Source of the DNA: Desulfosporosinus sp.
GTDB lineage: Bacteria; Bacillota; Desulfitobacteriia; Desulfitobacteriales; Desulfitobacteriaceae
DNA length: 64,000 nucleotides
NCBI GenBank assembly: GCA_031292055.1
Contig: JARLHV010000008.1
Span: 1-64,000, forward strand
Direction: 5' to 3'
Shown here: positions 27,896-37,633 of the stretch, piece by piece
Layout: the number at the start of each line of letters is the position of its first letter
Position numbering within the stretch: position 1 is the first letter of the stretch
Translations under genes and position numbers: made by a program
The notes under the pieces: model-generated
Told to the model about the DNA's origin: nothing
Database searches by the model: none
What the model saw: the letters and a program-made list of their open reading frames with translations, nothing else

Positions 27896-28516
27896 ATGAT
27901 TGAAGGGCGAGCAATGGGCGCCATGGGGGCAAATTGTTACCTGTACGCCTGTATGGAAAGTAAGAAAGCCGTTATTATTGATCCCGGGGCTGATGGAAAG
28001 AAGATTTACCAATGGATTTTAGCGAAAGGCCTCAAGGTAGACTATATTCTGCTTACCCACGGACATGTGGATCACATTGGCGCTGTAGATGAACTCAAAG
28101 CCCTGCTAGGGGAGGTTTCAGTGGGGATTCACGCAGGGGACGCAGGGATGCTCACCGATGGGAAGCAGAATCTTTCCAGTTATTTAGGGCGGGAAGTCGT
28201 TCTTCAAGCGGCGGACTTTATGCTTCAGGATGGTCAAGAACTTACGATCGGGAACCAACGCTTAAAAGTGATTTCTACGCCTGGGCACTCGCCCGGGGGC
28301 GTTTGCTTTTTAAGCACGGAAGGACTATTTAGCGGGGATACGCTTTTTGCCGGTTCGATTGGCCGTACCGATTTTCCCGGCGGATCGTTGGACCAACTCC
28401 TTCAAGGTGTCAGGGAAAAACTACTGATCCTACCGGATGATACCAAGGTTTTCCCAGGGCATGGTGAAGAAACGAGCATTGGAGAGGAAAAACGGGATAA
28501 TCCTTATTTGCAGTGA
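27896..28516 (+). CDS. MBL-fold metallo-hydrolase (glyoxalase II-like)
   Basis: A 206-residue metallo-beta-lactamase-fold protein. THGHVDHIGAV carries the HxHxDH metal site, STPGHSPGGVCF the third ligand, LFSGDTLFAGSIGRTDF the bridging Asp, and FPGHGEETSIGEE the last His. It resembles small YqgX-type hydrolases; the substrate (thioester such as a bacillithiol or glyoxal adduct) is not shown by sequence. AGGAGGG precedes the ATG. It is the last gene of the recJ-apt-rel-dtd run. Confidence 0.9.
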   Translation: MIEGRAMGAMGANCYLYACMESKKAVIIDPGADGKKIYQWILAKGLKVDYILLTHGHVDHIGAVDELKALLGEVSVGIHAGDAGMLTDGKQNLSSYLGREVVLQAADFMLQDGQELTIGNQRLKVISTPGHSPGGVCFLSTEGLFSGDTLFAGSIGRTDFPGGSLDQLLQGVREKLLILPDDTKVFPGHGEETSIGEEKRDNPYLQ

Positions 28517-28604
28517 ATAAAAATTTATTACATCTTGCTCGATTGGAGAAATCCTCTAAAGCGCGATTTCTTAGTGAGTTCAAGACACAAGAGGACAGGG
28601 CTTG

Positions 28605-28632
28605 TTGACAAATGGTTTAGATTTGATAATAT
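28605..28632 (+). promoter_or_regulatory. Promoter of hisS-aspS leader
   Basis: TTGACA (28605-28610) and TAATAT (28627-28632) with a 16-base spacer. The leader would start near 28640. Confidence 0.6.
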
Positions 28633-28639
28633 ATATTAA

Positions 28640-28948
28640 GTAAACTTCCCTGAACCTGTTGGTTTAGAGAGTGGTATGAAAATTCTATCTTCGCAAGCAA
28701 TATTAAATAGTATGTAAAACTATTCGCGATACCTTTTGGAAAATTCCGCGTTACTCTTTCTCTAGGGAGGGCTGGCAAGACTGGAACCAGCCTGAGAGAC
28801 ACTCGGTAGGACACCCAAAAAGGGAGTATTTTTGCAACGGATGGTCTCGTTAACGACTGAAAAGTGGGCGGAAAAATTTCCGTCAATTAGGGTGGCACCA
28901 CGAGAAGTTCTCGTCCCTTGCGCAAAGCAAGGAACGAGAGCTTTTTTT
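28640..28948 (+). promoter_or_regulatory. T-box leader of hisS-aspS
   Basis: The T-box motif AGGGTGGCACCACG lies at 28889-28902. The terminator CTCGTCCCTTGC/GCAAGGAACGAG and seven T (28910-28948) follow it. Upstream is a GGCTGG...CCAGCC hairpin and the sequence GAGACACTC, where GAC (28798-28800) and CAC (28800-28802) overlap. Uncharged tRNA would stabilise the anti-terminator and switch on both synthetase genes. The specifier position is inferred. Confidence 0.85.
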
Positions 28949-28990
28949 ACCATTAGCGGGGAAAATATACAGGATCAAGGAGGAAGCACT

Positions 28991-30262
28991 GTGGGAATTC
29001 AGCGTCCGAAAGGGACTCAGGATCTGCTGCCAGGCACAGTTGAACAATGGCAATATCTCGAAGCAACGATTCGTTGCGTTTGCCGTGATTATGGGTATGA
29101 AGAGATTCGTACGCCGATGTTTGAAGCGACAGAACTTTTTCAGCGGGGCGTTGGGCAAACAACTGATATCGTTAAGAAAGAAATGTATACTTTTTTAGAC
29201 AAAGGGGATCGTTCGATGACCCTGCGTCCAGAACTGACGGCTTCTGTGTGTCGCGCTTATGTTGAAAATAAGCTCTACGGGCAACCACAACCTGTGAAGC
29301 TGTATTATATAGGCCCCATGTTTCGATACGAACGGCCGCAAAGTGGACGTTTTCGCCAGTTCCACCAATTTGGAGTTGAGGTGTTGGGTGCAGACCAACC
29401 AGTGGTTGACGCCGAGGTGATCAGCTTAGTCTGGAATCTCTATCAACGACTCGGACTTACCCAACTTGAAGTACACGTCAATTCGGTGGGCTGTCCGACG
29501 TGCCGGGCAAAGCACCGCGTCCAACTTCAGGAATTTCTGGTCACGCGACGCAATGAACTCTGCAATGATTGTCAGGAACGGTTTGAACGTAATCCTTTGC
29601 GCATCCTGGATTGCAAAAACCCATCCTGTCAAGCGGCTACTACCGGAGCCCCAACAACCTATGATACCCTTTGTCCGGATTGCAGCACCCACTTTGAGCG
29701 AGTTCTGGTCTTATTGGGCCTAGCCGGAGTAGTTTATCGAGTCAATCCGCGTTTGGTAAGGGGATTGGATTATTACACAAAAACAGCGTTTGAAGTTATG
29801 GTGGAAGAAATCGGAGCCCAGAGTGCCATCTGTGGGGGTGGCCGCTATGATGGGTTAGTCGAAGAAATCGGCGGACCATCAACTCCAGGCATTGGATTTG
29901 CCATGGGGTTGGAGCGCGTCTTAACAGCGCTCCAAATTCAAAATAAACTTCCAGAGGAAAAACCTAAGCAATTTGCTATGCTGATTGCCCTCGGTGAGAA
30001 AGCCCAGAATGAAGGATTTTCACTCCTAAGTGCCTTAAGAGCTCAAGGTATGCCCGTGAGTATGGATCTGTTGGGCCGAAGCTTAAAGACCCAACTAAAG
30101 GCTGCTAATCGCCAAGGCGCTCAATTTGCTCTCATTCTTGGGGAAGAAGAATTGGAGCGGAATGTGCTCCTCCTTCGAGATTTAATGTTAGGGGAACAAA
30201 TGGAAGTTCCTCTTGTAGAAGCAGTTGAGCAAATAAAAAAGAAGTATCAGAGAGGTGTTTAG
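28991..30262 (+). CDS. hisS: Histidyl-tRNA synthetase
   Basis: A 423-residue class II synthetase. Motif 2 is [19 protein letters not shown], the HisA motif [13 protein letters not shown], and motif 3 [12 protein letters not shown]; the anticodon domain is about the last 100 residues. A CxxC...CxxC insertion ([17 protein letters not shown]) typical of the Firmicute type lies at about residues 170-250. GTG 28991 follows AAGGAGGAAG; the frame extends upstream into the T-box but that part is untranslated. It is in an operon with aspS, one base apart. Confidence 0.95.
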   Translation: MGIQRPKGTQDLLPGTVEQWQYLEATIRCVCRDYGYEEIRTPMFEATELFQRGVGQTTDIVKKEMYTFLDKGDRSMTLRPELTASVCRAYVENKLYGQPQPVKLYYIGPMFRYERPQSGRFRQFHQFGVEVLGADQPVVDAEVISLVWNLYQRLGLTQLEVHVNSVGCPTCRAKHRVQLQEFLVTRRNELCNDCQERFERNPLRILDCKNPSCQAATTGAPTTYDTLCPDCSTHFERVLVLLGLAGVVYRVNPRLVRGLDYYTKTAFEVMVEEIGAQSAICGGGRYDGLVEEIGGPSTPGIGFAMGLERVLTALQIQNKLPEEKPKQFAMLIALGEKAQNEGFSLLSALRAQGMPVSMDLLGRSLKTQLKAANRQGAQFALILGEEELERNVLLLRDLMLGEQMEVPLVEAVEQIKKKYQRGV

Positions 30263-30263
30263 C

Positions 30264-32045
30264 ATGACGATATTTTCAGAACGTGTTGTAAATGAAGACT
30301 TGGGGTTAGGGAAAGTTGGAGAGGTCGTACGTCTGTTGGGCTGGGTTCAGCGTCGCCGCGACCACGGAGGCTTGATTTTTGTTGACTTGCGGGATCGTTC
30401 CGGTATTGTTCAGGTTGTCTTTGGTCCGGAGAAAATGGGCGCGGGTTTTCCTGTTGCGGAAAGTCTCCGTTCTGAGTTTGTAGTTTCTATTCTGGGCCAA
30501 GTGATCGCTCGACCTCAAGGGATGATTAACGCCAACTTAGCTTCGGGAGAGATCGAGATCATTGCGGAGTCCTTGGAAATATTAAACGCTGCCAAAACTC
30601 CCCCGTATTATATTGTCGATCACGTTGATGTCGACGAAACTGTACGACTCAAATACCGCTATCTCGATCTGCGCCGCCCAGAGATGCAGGCTGTGTTCAA
30701 AATTCGGCATCAAGTTATGCAGATAATGCGCACTTTTTTTGACAGTTTGGGTTTCTATGAAATCGAAACTCCAATGCTCACTAAATCCACACCAGAAGGG
30801 GCTCGGGACTATCTTGTTCCAAGTCGTGTTCGCTCAGGCGAGTTTTATGCCCTGCCTCAGTCACCGCAAATATATAAACAACTCCTGATGGTCGGTGGTA
30901 TGGAGAAATATTTCCAAATCGCCCGTTGTTTCCGGGATGAGGATCTAAGAGCGGATCGCCAGCCGGAATTTACTCAGCTTGATGTTGAGATGTCCTTTGT
31001 CGAAATGGAGGACATTCTGCCGATGATGGAACGCTTGATGGTGAGAATTTTTTCAGAAACGATTGGTAAATCTGTGCCCATGCCCTTTCCTCGTCTCACC
31101 TATAAGGAAGCTATGGAGCGTTATGGGTCTGATAAACCGGATACGCGTTTTGGCATGGAACTCATTGATGTAGGAGATCTGGTGGGTAAAGCCGGATTCA
31201 AAGTATTTGCCAACGCGGTGGCAGGTGGCGGGAGTGTAAAATGCCTCTGTGCTAAAGGGTGTGCCGGATTGCCACGTCGTGAGATCGATGACTTAGGGAA
31301 GTTTGTTAGTACATATCGGGCCAAAGGTTTGGCCTGGATTGTGCTGGCTGAAGAAGGAATAAAATCCCCCATCGCTAAATTTTTTACAGATCAAGAAATG
31401 AGTGCCTTGATTGCACGCATGCGTGCTGAAACCGGGGATATCTTGTTTTTTGTCGCTGATACGTACGAAATCGTCTCAGATGCCCTCGGTCATCTCCGCT
31501 TGGAATTGGCAAAACGCTTAGAACTTATTCCAGAGGATCTACTTAATTTCTTGTGGGTCACGGAGTTTCCGCTCCTGGAATATGATGCAGAACAACAACG
31601 CCATATTGCCATCCATCACCCCTTTACGGCGCCCATGGATGAAGATTTGCAGCTCCTGGAGACGGAACCACTTAAAGTTCGAGCTAAAGCCTATGATATG
31701 GTACTCAATGGCACTGAGCTCGGCGGCGGAAGCATTCGAATTCACCGTCGAGGGGTTCAGGAGCGTTTGTTCAGTTTACTGGGATTCTCTGAAGAAGAAG
31801 CGGTTGCCAAATTCGGGTTTCTTTTGGAAGCTTTTGAATACGGTACCCCACCTCACGGCGGAGTTGCTTTCGGGCTCGATCGAATGATAATGCTTCTAAC
31901 GGGAAAGGATAACATTCGAGACGTGATTGCTTTTCCAAAAACGCAAAGCGCCTCAGATTTGATGGCCCAAGCTCCTTCGACGGTGGCGGACAAACAATTA
32001 AAGGAATTGCACATTAAGACGGATAGTGAGATTGAACAAAAATAG
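30264..32045 (+). CDS. aspS: Aspartyl-tRNA synthetase
   Basis: A 593-residue bacterial-type AspRS: N-terminal OB-fold anticodon domain ([25 protein letters not shown]), class II core with motif 2 [23 protein letters not shown], the bacterial GAD insertion (about residues 300-420) and motif 3 [10 protein letters not shown]. It may also charge tRNA(Asn); sequence alone does not settle this. ATG 30264 follows the hisS stop by one base, with AGAGAGGTG upstream. It is the second gene of the T-box operon. Confidence 0.95.
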   Translation: MTIFSERVVNEDLGLGKVGEVVRLLGWVQRRRDHGGLIFVDLRDRSGIVQVVFGPEKMGAGFPVAESLRSEFVVSILGQVIARPQGMINANLASGEIEIIAESLEILNAAKTPPYYIVDHVDVDETVRLKYRYLDLRRPEMQAVFKIRHQVMQIMRTFFDSLGFYEIETPMLTKSTPEGARDYLVPSRVRSGEFYALPQSPQIYKQLLMVGGMEKYFQIARCFRDEDLRADRQPEFTQLDVEMSFVEMEDILPMMERLMVRIFSETIGKSVPMPFPRLTYKEAMERYGSDKPDTRFGMELIDVGDLVGKAGFKVFANAVAGGGSVKCLCAKGCAGLPRREIDDLGKFVSTYRAKGLAWIVLAEEGIKSPIAKFFTDQEMSALIARMRAETGDILFFVADTYEIVSDALGHLRLELAKRLELIPEDLLNFLWVTEFPLLEYDAEQQRHIAIHHPFTAPMDEDLQLLETEPLKVRAKAYDMVLNGTELGGGSIRIHRRGVQERLFSLLGFSEEEAVAKFGFLLEAFEYGTPPHGGVAFGLDRMIMLLTGKDNIRDVIAFPKTQSASDLMAQAPSTVADKQLKELHIKTDSEIEQK

Positions 32046-32079
32046 ATTGTCCATTTCAGGTATTTTTTTTCGGAACCGT

Positions 32080-32135
32080 TTGACAGGGGAGGGGGTTATT
32101 AGCTATAATAACATTATAGCTACCCCCTTAGGGTA
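32080..32135 (+). promoter_or_regulatory. csoR promoter with two dyads (operator)
   Basis: TTGACA (32080-32085), 18-base spacer, TATAAT (32104-32109). The -10 box sits in a perfect dyad, TAGCTATAAT-AAC-ATTATAGCTA (32100-32122). Directly after is TACCCCCTTAGGGTA (32121-32135), which has the form of a CsoR-type operator and overlaps the likely start of transcription. Autoregulation is the simplest reading. Confidence 0.7.
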
Positions 32136-32152
32136 TCGGAGGAAGATATGGT

Positions 32153-32434
32153 ATGACTGATTCGACCCCTTATTCAGAATCCAAAGAAGATCTCATTCGC
32201 AGGCTGAAAAAAATTGAAGGTCAAGTCAAAGGGATTCAGCGCATGGTTGACAGTGATAAATATTGCGTTGACGTGTTGATTCAAGTAGCAGCAGTGCGTG
32301 CGGCGATTAATAGAGTGGGCACCATTGTCTTTGAACATCATTCACGAGGATGTATGCGCAATGCTATTGAAAACAATGACCAAGAGGCTGCGATTGATGA
32401 GCTTATCGGGGTGCTTACCAAATTCATTAAGTAG
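32153..32434 (+). CDS. csoR: CsoR-family metal-sensing repressor
   Basis: A 93-residue all-helical repressor (DUF156). Cys38, His63 and Cys67 have the spacing of the Cu(I) ligands of CsoR (25 and 4 residues apart); the His argues against the persulfide sensor CstR. RRLKKIEGQVKGIQRM is the N-terminal DNA-contact helix. The expected partner, a copper ATPase or chaperone, is absent; instead trxA follows 30 bases downstream, perhaps in the same transcript. GGAGGA precedes the ATG. Confidence 0.85.
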   Translation: MTDSTPYSESKEDLIRRLKKIEGQVKGIQRMVDSDKYCVDVLIQVAAVRAAINRVGTIVFEHHSRGCMRNAIENNDQEAAIDELIGVLTKFIK

Positions 32435-32464
32435 AACGAATTTGATTAATTAGGAGGAATTTAA

Positions 32465-32794
32465 ATGGCAGGTGCAAATGTTAAAACCTTTACTACTGCA
32501 AACTTTGAATCGGATGTTCTGAAATCTGAGCAAGCGGTTTTGGTGGATTTCTGGGCTCCATGGTGCAGTCCATGTCGTATGGTTGCTCCCGTTGTTGATG
32601 AACTTGCCGATGAGTATGCCGGTCGAATTGTCATCGGCAAGGTAAATGTGGACGAGAATGCCCCAATTGCCAGTCAATATTCGGTCATGAGTATTCCGAC
32701 CCTGGCAATTTTCAAAGGGGGCAAAGTGGTTGACATAACCACCGGTTTCCGTGGCAAAGCGGATCTGGTAAAAATGCTCGACGCGCAGGTTTAA
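32465..32794 (+). CDS. trxA: Thioredoxin
   Basis: A 109-residue thioredoxin. [19 protein letters not shown] contains the redox pair in an unusual WCSPC variant of WCGPC, followed by [14 protein letters not shown] and the cis-Pro [12 protein letters not shown]. It reduces protein disulfides in the cytoplasm. TTAGGAGGAATT is the ribosome site. No thioredoxin reductase is nearby. It follows csoR closely and could share its metal-controlled promoter. Confidence 0.95.
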   Translation: MAGANVKTFTTANFESDVLKSEQAVLVDFWAPWCSPCRMVAPVVDELADEYAGRIVIGKVNVDENAPIASQYSVMSIPTLAIFKGGKVVDITTGFRGKADLVKMLDAQV

Positions 32795-32863
32795 TTGTTG
32801 ATAACAAAGGGGTAGTTCGATACCTGCCCTTATGTGGAAATCTCAACGGTGAAAATAAAACCA

Positions 32864-32894
32864 AAAGCGATGCCCAAAACGTGGGCATCGCTTT
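32864..32894 (+). terminator. Terminator after trxA
   Basis: AAAGCGATGCCC pairs perfectly with GGGCATCGCTTT around AAAACGT. Confidence 0.85.
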
Positions 32895-32946
32895 CTTACA
32901 TAAATTCGATTATTTGGAAAATAAGCGTCAGAAAGGAAGAGGAATT

Positions 32947-33993
32947 GTGGAGCATTTTTACAAAAAATTTGATTTCCGCAGTGACACAGTGACTGTGCCA
33001 ACCCAGGAAATGCGTGAAGCGATGTATAAGGCTGAAGTGGGGGATGATGTCTTAGGTGAAGATCCGACCATGCAGCATTTAGAGCGTTTGGCTGCAGAGA
33101 AAGTGGGCAAAGAGGCGGCTCTTTTTGTGACAAGTGGTACGCAAGGCAACCTGGTTGCTGTCCTAACCCATACGAAACGTGGGGACGAAGTGCTTATGGA
33201 GTCAGAAGCACATATTTATTACTACGAAGTTGGAGGGATGTCCGCTTTAGGCGGTGTGATTCCCCATCTTATTCAGGGGAGTGCTGGAGTAATAACTCCA
33301 GAGGCCCTACGAAAAGCGTTGCGCGGAGAAAATATCCATTTTCCAACCCCTTCGCTGCTCTGTATTGAAAACTCTCATAACCGAGCAGGAGGAACCATTT
33401 GGACCCCAAAACAGGTAAAAGTTGTCGCAGCGGTCGCCCAAGAACGTGGACTTCACGTCCACATGGATGGTGCCCGAGTGTTTAATGCGGCCATTGCGCA
33501 GAACTGTACAGTTTCTGAACTGGTGGCACCAGTTGATTCCGTAATGTTTTGCCTATCCAAAGGATTGGGAGCGCCAGTAGGGTCCATCCTCGCCGGGAGC
33601 TCAGAATTTATTAAGCGTGCCCGAAAGTATCGGAAGATGTTAGGTGGAGGGATGCGCCAAGCGGGGGTTTTGGCAGCTGCTGGGATCGTTGCTCTGGAGA
33701 GCATGATCGAGAGATTAGCCGATGACCATACGTTAGCCTTGAGAATAGGGCAGGCCCTTGTGAACATTCCACATTTGAGCATTGATTTGGAACGTTTAAA
33801 GACAAATATTGTTTTGGTTGAGGTCGATCCGGCTTGGGGTACAGCAGAAAAACTTGTCCAGGCATTAGAAAAAGACGAGATTTTGGCCGCGGATTTTGGG
33901 CCTCAGACTGTGCGGCTTGTAACTCATAAGGACGTTGGCGAACTTGATGCCGCTAAGCTCGTGGATACGCTGAAGCGCATCATGGCGGTTTAA
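32947..33993 (+). CDS. ltaE: Low-specificity L-threonine aldolase
   Basis: A 348-residue PLP enzyme (beta-eliminating lyase/threonine aldolase family) that splits threonine or allo-threonine into glycine and acetaldehyde. DFRSDTVTVPTQEMREAM is the family N-terminus, GDDVLGEDPTMQHLE and FVTSGTQGN follow, and FCLSKGLGAPVGS holds the PLP Lys. HMDGARVFNAA contains the Asp that contacts the pyridine nitrogen. GTG 32947 is preceded by GGAAGAGG. The in-frame sequence upstream belongs to the terminator and is not translated. Confidence 0.9.
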   Translation: MEHFYKKFDFRSDTVTVPTQEMREAMYKAEVGDDVLGEDPTMQHLERLAAEKVGKEAALFVTSGTQGNLVAVLTHTKRGDEVLMESEAHIYYYEVGGMSALGGVIPHLIQGSAGVITPEALRKALRGENIHFPTPSLLCIENSHNRAGGTIWTPKQVKVVAAVAQERGLHVHMDGARVFNAAIAQNCTVSELVAPVDSVMFCLSKGLGAPVGSILAGSSEFIKRARKYRKMLGGGMRQAGVLAAAGIVALESMIERLADDHTLALRIGQALVNIPHLSIDLERLKTNIVLVEVDPAWGTAEKLVQALEKDEILAADFGPQTVRLVTHKDVGELDAAKLVDTLKRIMAV

Positions 33994-34055
33994 GCTAACG
34001 TTTTCTAAACCAATCTTTCAAACGCTACCAGAATATAAAGGAGGAGAGGGGTATT

Positions 34056-35321
34056 ATTAGAGTATTTAAAATCAGCAAAGCAACTACATTTCTGATCGGG
34101 ATAATGATGATGGCTATTTTATTGTGTTGGAGCAGTCAAGTGCAAGCAGCACAGAGTGGGGATTATACTTACACCGTAACAGATGGCAGCGCTCAAATTA
34201 CGAAGTACACAGGGGCGGGAGGAGCTGTTACAATCCCAAGTACATTAGCTGGATATCCTGTAGCATCTATCGGAGACTCCGCTTTTTCCAATTGTATAGG
34301 TCTAACAAGTATAAGCTTTGCGCAAGGGGTAACATCTATCGGAGACTCCGCTTTTTCCAATTGCATAGGTCTAACAAATATAAGCTTTGCGCAAGGAGTA
34401 ACAGATATCGGAGACTCTGCTTTTTATAACTGCATTGGCTTAACAAGTATAAGCTTTTTGCAAGGAGTAACATCTATCGGAGACTCTGCTTTTTCTAATT
34501 GCATAGGTTTAACAAGTGTAAGTTTTTCACAAGGAGTAACAACTATTGGAGACTCTGCTTTTTCCCATTGCATTGGTTTAACTAATATAAACCTTCCTCA
34601 AGGAGTAACAGATATCGGAGATTCTGCTTTTTCCAATTGCACAGACTTAACTACTATTTGCTTTAACTCAACAACAACCTCAATATCAGATAGTGCAAGT
34701 ACACTTCCTGCCACAATAACGATTATAGGATATGACCCCTCGACCGCAAAAATATACGCCGCAAAATATAACAGAACCTTCGAAGTTATCGGCACAACAA
34801 ATACCCTGCAAAGTATAACCATAACTACTCCAGCCACCAAGCTAAGTTATAGTACAAGCGACAAGCTAGATATAACGGGATTGGTAGTGACTGGGAATTA
34901 CAGCGATGGTAGCACTAAAGTTGAGAATATAACGGCTGCCAATGTAACCGGTTTCAACAGCGCAGTACCAGCCAAAGACCAAGTTTTGACGGTAACCGTA
35001 AGTGGTCTAACGGTCACTTACAAAGTGCAGATAGTAGCTGCCGTTATCGCCATTCCAGTAGGCACAGTGATCTTCAGTAACGGTCAGGCTTTGGATTTAG
35101 GATATCTTAATAAATCAGCCCATACTGCTGAAGTGATTCAAGATGTAATAAGTAGTGGTGGCATTTTTATCATAACATTTACCGGGCAGGTGATTAATAA
35201 TAGCACTAGTGCCATACTAACGGATCTTTCTATTCTGCCTGCGGTGACCTACAAAGATGCCAATGGCAATGTTAAATATTTTGCTAAAGGAGGTGGGCCG
35301 GAAGTAACAACTAGTTCGTAA
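34056..35321 (+). CDS. Secreted LRR protein with Ig-like domain, apparent ATT start
   Basis: A 421-residue protein if read from ATT 34056. It has a signal peptide (IRVFKISKATTFLIGIMMM..., cleavage near QVQA-AQ), about seven 23-residue BspA/LRR_5 repeats (IGDSAFSNCIGLTSISFAQG) encoded by nearly identical 69-bp DNA repeats at about 34256-34660, a bacterial Ig-like (Big_3) domain (about residues 248-330) and an unrecognised C-terminal domain. In the paralogue at 9665-10432 the matching position is ATG (MRLFKINK). Alternative starts (CTG 34092, ATG 34104) would cut away the charged part of the signal peptide. AAGGAGG ends 11 bases before the ATT. Confidence 0.8.
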   Translation: MRVFKISKATTFLIGIMMMAILLCWSSQVQAAQSGDYTYTVTDGSAQITKYTGAGGAVTIPSTLAGYPVASIGDSAFSNCIGLTSISFAQGVTSIGDSAFSNCIGLTNISFAQGVTDIGDSAFYNCIGLTSISFLQGVTSIGDSAFSNCIGLTSVSFSQGVTTIGDSAFSHCIGLTNINLPQGVTDIGDSAFSNCTDLTTICFNSTTTSISDSASTLPATITIIGYDPSTAKIYAAKYNRTFEVIGTTNTLQSITITTPATKLSYSTSDKLDITGLVVTGNYSDGSTKVENITAANVTGFNSAVPAKDQVLTVTVSGLTVTYKVQIVAAVIAIPVGTVIFSNGQALDLGYLNKSAHTAEVIQDVISSGGIFIITFTGQVINNSTSAILTDLSILPAVTYKDANGNVKYFAKGGGPEVTTSS

Positions 35322-35342
35322 TCTCGTTGTCACAATCATTCT

Positions 35343-36617
35343 TTATTGCTCTTTTCCCATTTTCGAGGAGACATAAAAAGTTTCTCCTTGAATACTTGCA
35401 GGGAGATAGGTTTGTTCGACCTGGTGGTTGGGGTAGCTGTGAGGGTAGAGATATCCTTGCCCATGCCCCAACGTTGCTGCACCTGGGTAGTGTCCGTCTT
35501 TTAGGTGGGCAGGCACTTCCCCCGTCGGGTGTTTCTTTACATAAGCAAGGGCGCGGTCGATACTTACGACGGCGCTATTGCTTTTGGGAGCGGTTGCGAT
35601 GGCCAAAACAGCTTGAGCAAGAGGGATCCGCGCTTCAGGCAGGCCAAGCCATTCGAGCGCATTAGCAGCAGCATGAGCCTGGAGCATGACCAGTGGATCA
35701 GCGAGCCCGATGTCTTCAGAGGCATGGACAATAATCCGGCGCATGATGAAACGTGGGTCCTCTCCGGCCTCTAATAAAACGGCTAACCAATAAAGTGCGG
35801 CATCTGGGTCTGAGCCGCGCATACTTTTGATAAATGCGGAAATGATGTCAAAGTGATTATCCCCTGCTTTATCGAACCGGATAGCTCGTTGTTGTATGGA
35901 TTCCTCTGCTATTTCGAGAGAAATATGGCGAACCCCGTTTGCCAAGGGGGTGGTAAGTACGGCCAACTCTAAGGCATTAAGGGCGCGCCGTAAATCTCCG
36001 TTGGCATAATTAACCCAGTGCTCCCAAGCTTCAGGGGTGATCTCCACCTGATAACGACCAAGGCCGCGCTCAGAATCCTTCAAGGCGTGTTCAAGGCCAC
36101 GGCGGATTTCAGGGGGGCTAAGGAGCTCTAAACGGAAAAGTGTGGAACGACTCAGGAGAGCAGAAGTAAGTTCGAAAAAGGGATTCTCCGTAGTGGCTCC
36201 GATAAAGGTAATGGTTCCGTCTTCAACGGCAGGCAGGAGGGCATCTTGTTGTCCTTTATTAAAGCGGTGAACTTCATCACAGAAAACTAAGGTGCGTTTC
36301 CCGTACAGGTGAAGATCATCCGTGGCCTGTTTAATAATTTCACGAATGTCCTTTACCCCTGTGGTGACGGCATTCAGGCGGACAAAGCGTGATGACGTTT
36401 TGGCCGCGATGACTTGCGCTAACGAGGTTTTGCCTGTTCCTGGTGGGCCATAGAGGATTAGGGAAGAAACACGGTCCGCTTCAATAGCCCGTCGTAAGAG
36501 TTTTCCTTGGCCGAGAATATGACTTTGACCAAGATATTCAGCGAGCGTTCTGGGGCGCATGCGCTCCGCCAGAGGTGCGACCTGATGTTGATCATAGGTT
36601 GCAGAAAAAAGATCCAT
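35343..36617 (-). CDS. rarA: Replication-associated recombination protein A
   Basis: A 424-residue AAA+ ATPase of the clamp-loader group (RarA/MgsA). [19 protein letters not shown] is Walker [20 protein letters not shown]alker B, and [18 protein letters not shown] sensor 1 with the arginine finger region; the C-terminal tetramerisation part contains [21 protein letters not shown]. It acts at stalled replication forks. The gene ends 21 bases from the convergent LRR gene. It runs opposite to the iscR promoter upstream. Confidence 0.95.
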   Translation of the reverse strand: MDLFSATYDQHQVAPLAERMRPRTLAEYLGQSHILGQGKLLRRAIEADRVSSLILYGPPGTGKTSLAQVIAAKTSSRFVRLNAVTTGVKDIREIIKQATDDLHLYGKRTLVFCDEVHRFNKGQQDALLPAVEDGTITFIGATTENPFFELTSALLSRSTLFRLELLSPPEIRRGLEHALKDSERGLGRYQVEITPEAWEHWVNYANGDLRRALNALELAVLTTPLANGVRHISLEIAEESIQQRAIRFDKAGDNHFDIISAFIKSMRGSDPDAALYWLAVLLEAGEDPRFIMRRIIVHASEDIGLADPLVMLQAHAAANALEWLGLPEARIPLAQAVLAIATAPKSNSAVVSIDRALAYVKKHPTGEVPAHLKDGHYPGAATLGHGQGYLYPHSYPNHQVEQTYLPASIQGETFYVSSKMGKEQ

Positions 36618-36793
36618 GCTTAATGTTCCTTTCTGGGGGGAGGAAGTGAAAGAAACTTCCTCTCGGCTGGGGGTATTACAGGAGCGATATCACTGCGTGA
36701 GGGGAATCATTCGTAAAATAAAAATGAAAAATAGTGAACATAATATGAATAAAAATCCTGTCCAAAACAATAGTAAATTAGTTGGATATACGC

Positions 36794-36822
36794 TTGACAA
36801 ATCCCGACTGTTTTAATAAGAT
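36794..36822 (+). promoter_or_regulatory. iscR promoter with candidate IscR site
   Basis: TTGACA (36794-36799), 17-base spacer, TAAGAT (36817-36822). CCGACTGTTTTAATAAG (36804-36820), in the spacer and -10, agrees at about 15 of 17 positions with the known type 1 IscR pattern YYGACTRWWWYAGTCRR. Binding here would block the promoter, as in autoregulated iscR genes. Confidence 0.6.
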
Positions 36823-36885
36823 ATGGGAGAGAAGATCTTTAGAAAATTTAATAAGGATTTAACTCCTGGAAAAGAGGTAAGGGTG

Positions 36886-37338
36886 TTGAAACTCTCGACC
36901 AAAGGTCGGTATGGTGTAAAAGCCATGTTTGATTTAGCTCAACATGTGGGTGAGGGTCCGACTTCTTTGAAAAGCGTTGCCGAGAGACAGGGTATTTCTG
37001 AACATTATCTGGAGCAACTTATTTCTGGTCTGCGTAAATCGGGACTTGTCAAGAGTGTTCGCGGTGCGCAGGGCGGTTATATATTGGGACGAGAACCAAG
37101 TAAAATAAAAATTGGAGATATTATTCGTGTCTTAGAAGGGCCCATTGCTCCGGTTGATTGTGTTTCCGAGGAAGATCCGGAATGTTGCGCCAAAGCAGAA
37201 TTTTGCGTAACGAGAACAATCTGGGAAAAAGTCAGAAACTCTATCGCGGAGGTCCTTGATTCCATCACCCTTGAAACGATGCTCGAAGATGCTAAGAAGC
37301 TTGAAGCGGAGCGCAGCTTATATATGTATTATATTTAA
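36886..37338 (+). CDS. iscR: Rrf2-family iron-sulfur regulator IscR
   Basis: A 150-residue winged-helix protein. KLSTKGRYGVKAMFDLAQH is the family N-terminus, SEHYLEQLISGLRKSGLVKS the recognition region, and GAQGGYIL the wing. CVSEEDPECCAKAEFC carries the Cys ligands that hold an iron-sulfur cluster. It likely represses the downstream isc genes when cluster-loaded. The TTG at 36886 gives the classic start and follows AGAGGTAAGG; upstream in-frame codons begin inside the promoter. iscS begins 414 bases later after a repeat element. Confidence 0.9.
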   Translation: MKLSTKGRYGVKAMFDLAQHVGEGPTSLKSVAERQGISEHYLEQLISGLRKSGLVKSVRGAQGGYILGREPSKIKIGDIIRVLEGPIAPVDCVSEEDPECCAKAEFCVTRTIWEKVRNSIAEVLDSITLETMLEDAKKLEAERSLYMYYI

Positions 37339-37477
37339 CTTTGTTGTACTTACCAAGGCTTTTCAAAGGTTTAACCTAAGGCCTATCTATTACAAACTTA
37401 TTATCCTAAAATCCCGCATTTTTTGATACCTACAAGGAGAAACACTGTAAATACGCCTTGGGGAATTCTGAACGGGG
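37339..37477. other. Intergenic, no gene seen
   Basis: No coding character. ATACCTACAA at 37426-37435 is the reverse complement of the TTGTAGGTAT core that recurs at 37635 and, less its first T, at 37698. Confidence 0.5.
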
Positions 37478-37584
37478 AACCACAGATTACACAGATTAAG
37501 AACGATTCGATAGAAACACACAGACAAAGGATAAAGGGGATGGAGAATATATTTATTCTGTGTTAATCTGTGTAATCTGTGGTT
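37478..37584. repeat. 107-bp MITE-like element with 22-bp inverted ends
   Basis: Begins AACCACAGATTACACAGATT and ends in the exact 22-bp inverse. The 63-base middle has no coding content. This ACCACAGATTACACAGATT sequence is a dispersed repeat in many genomes. It lies between iscR and iscS. Confidence 0.8.
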
Positions 37585-37633
37585 GATTAACTGAGTACCT
37601 GAAGAGTCACAAAAATAATGATTCGTAATTCAA

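Noticed and set aside
32046..32152. Riboswitch before csoR
   Set aside because: The symmetrical sequences overlap the -10 box and the start of transcription, which fits operators, and there is no terminator or long leader.
34124..34429. 101-codon frame inside the second LRR gene with SIYRRLRFFQL repeats
   Set aside because: It is another frame of the 69-bp DNA repeats and has no start signal.
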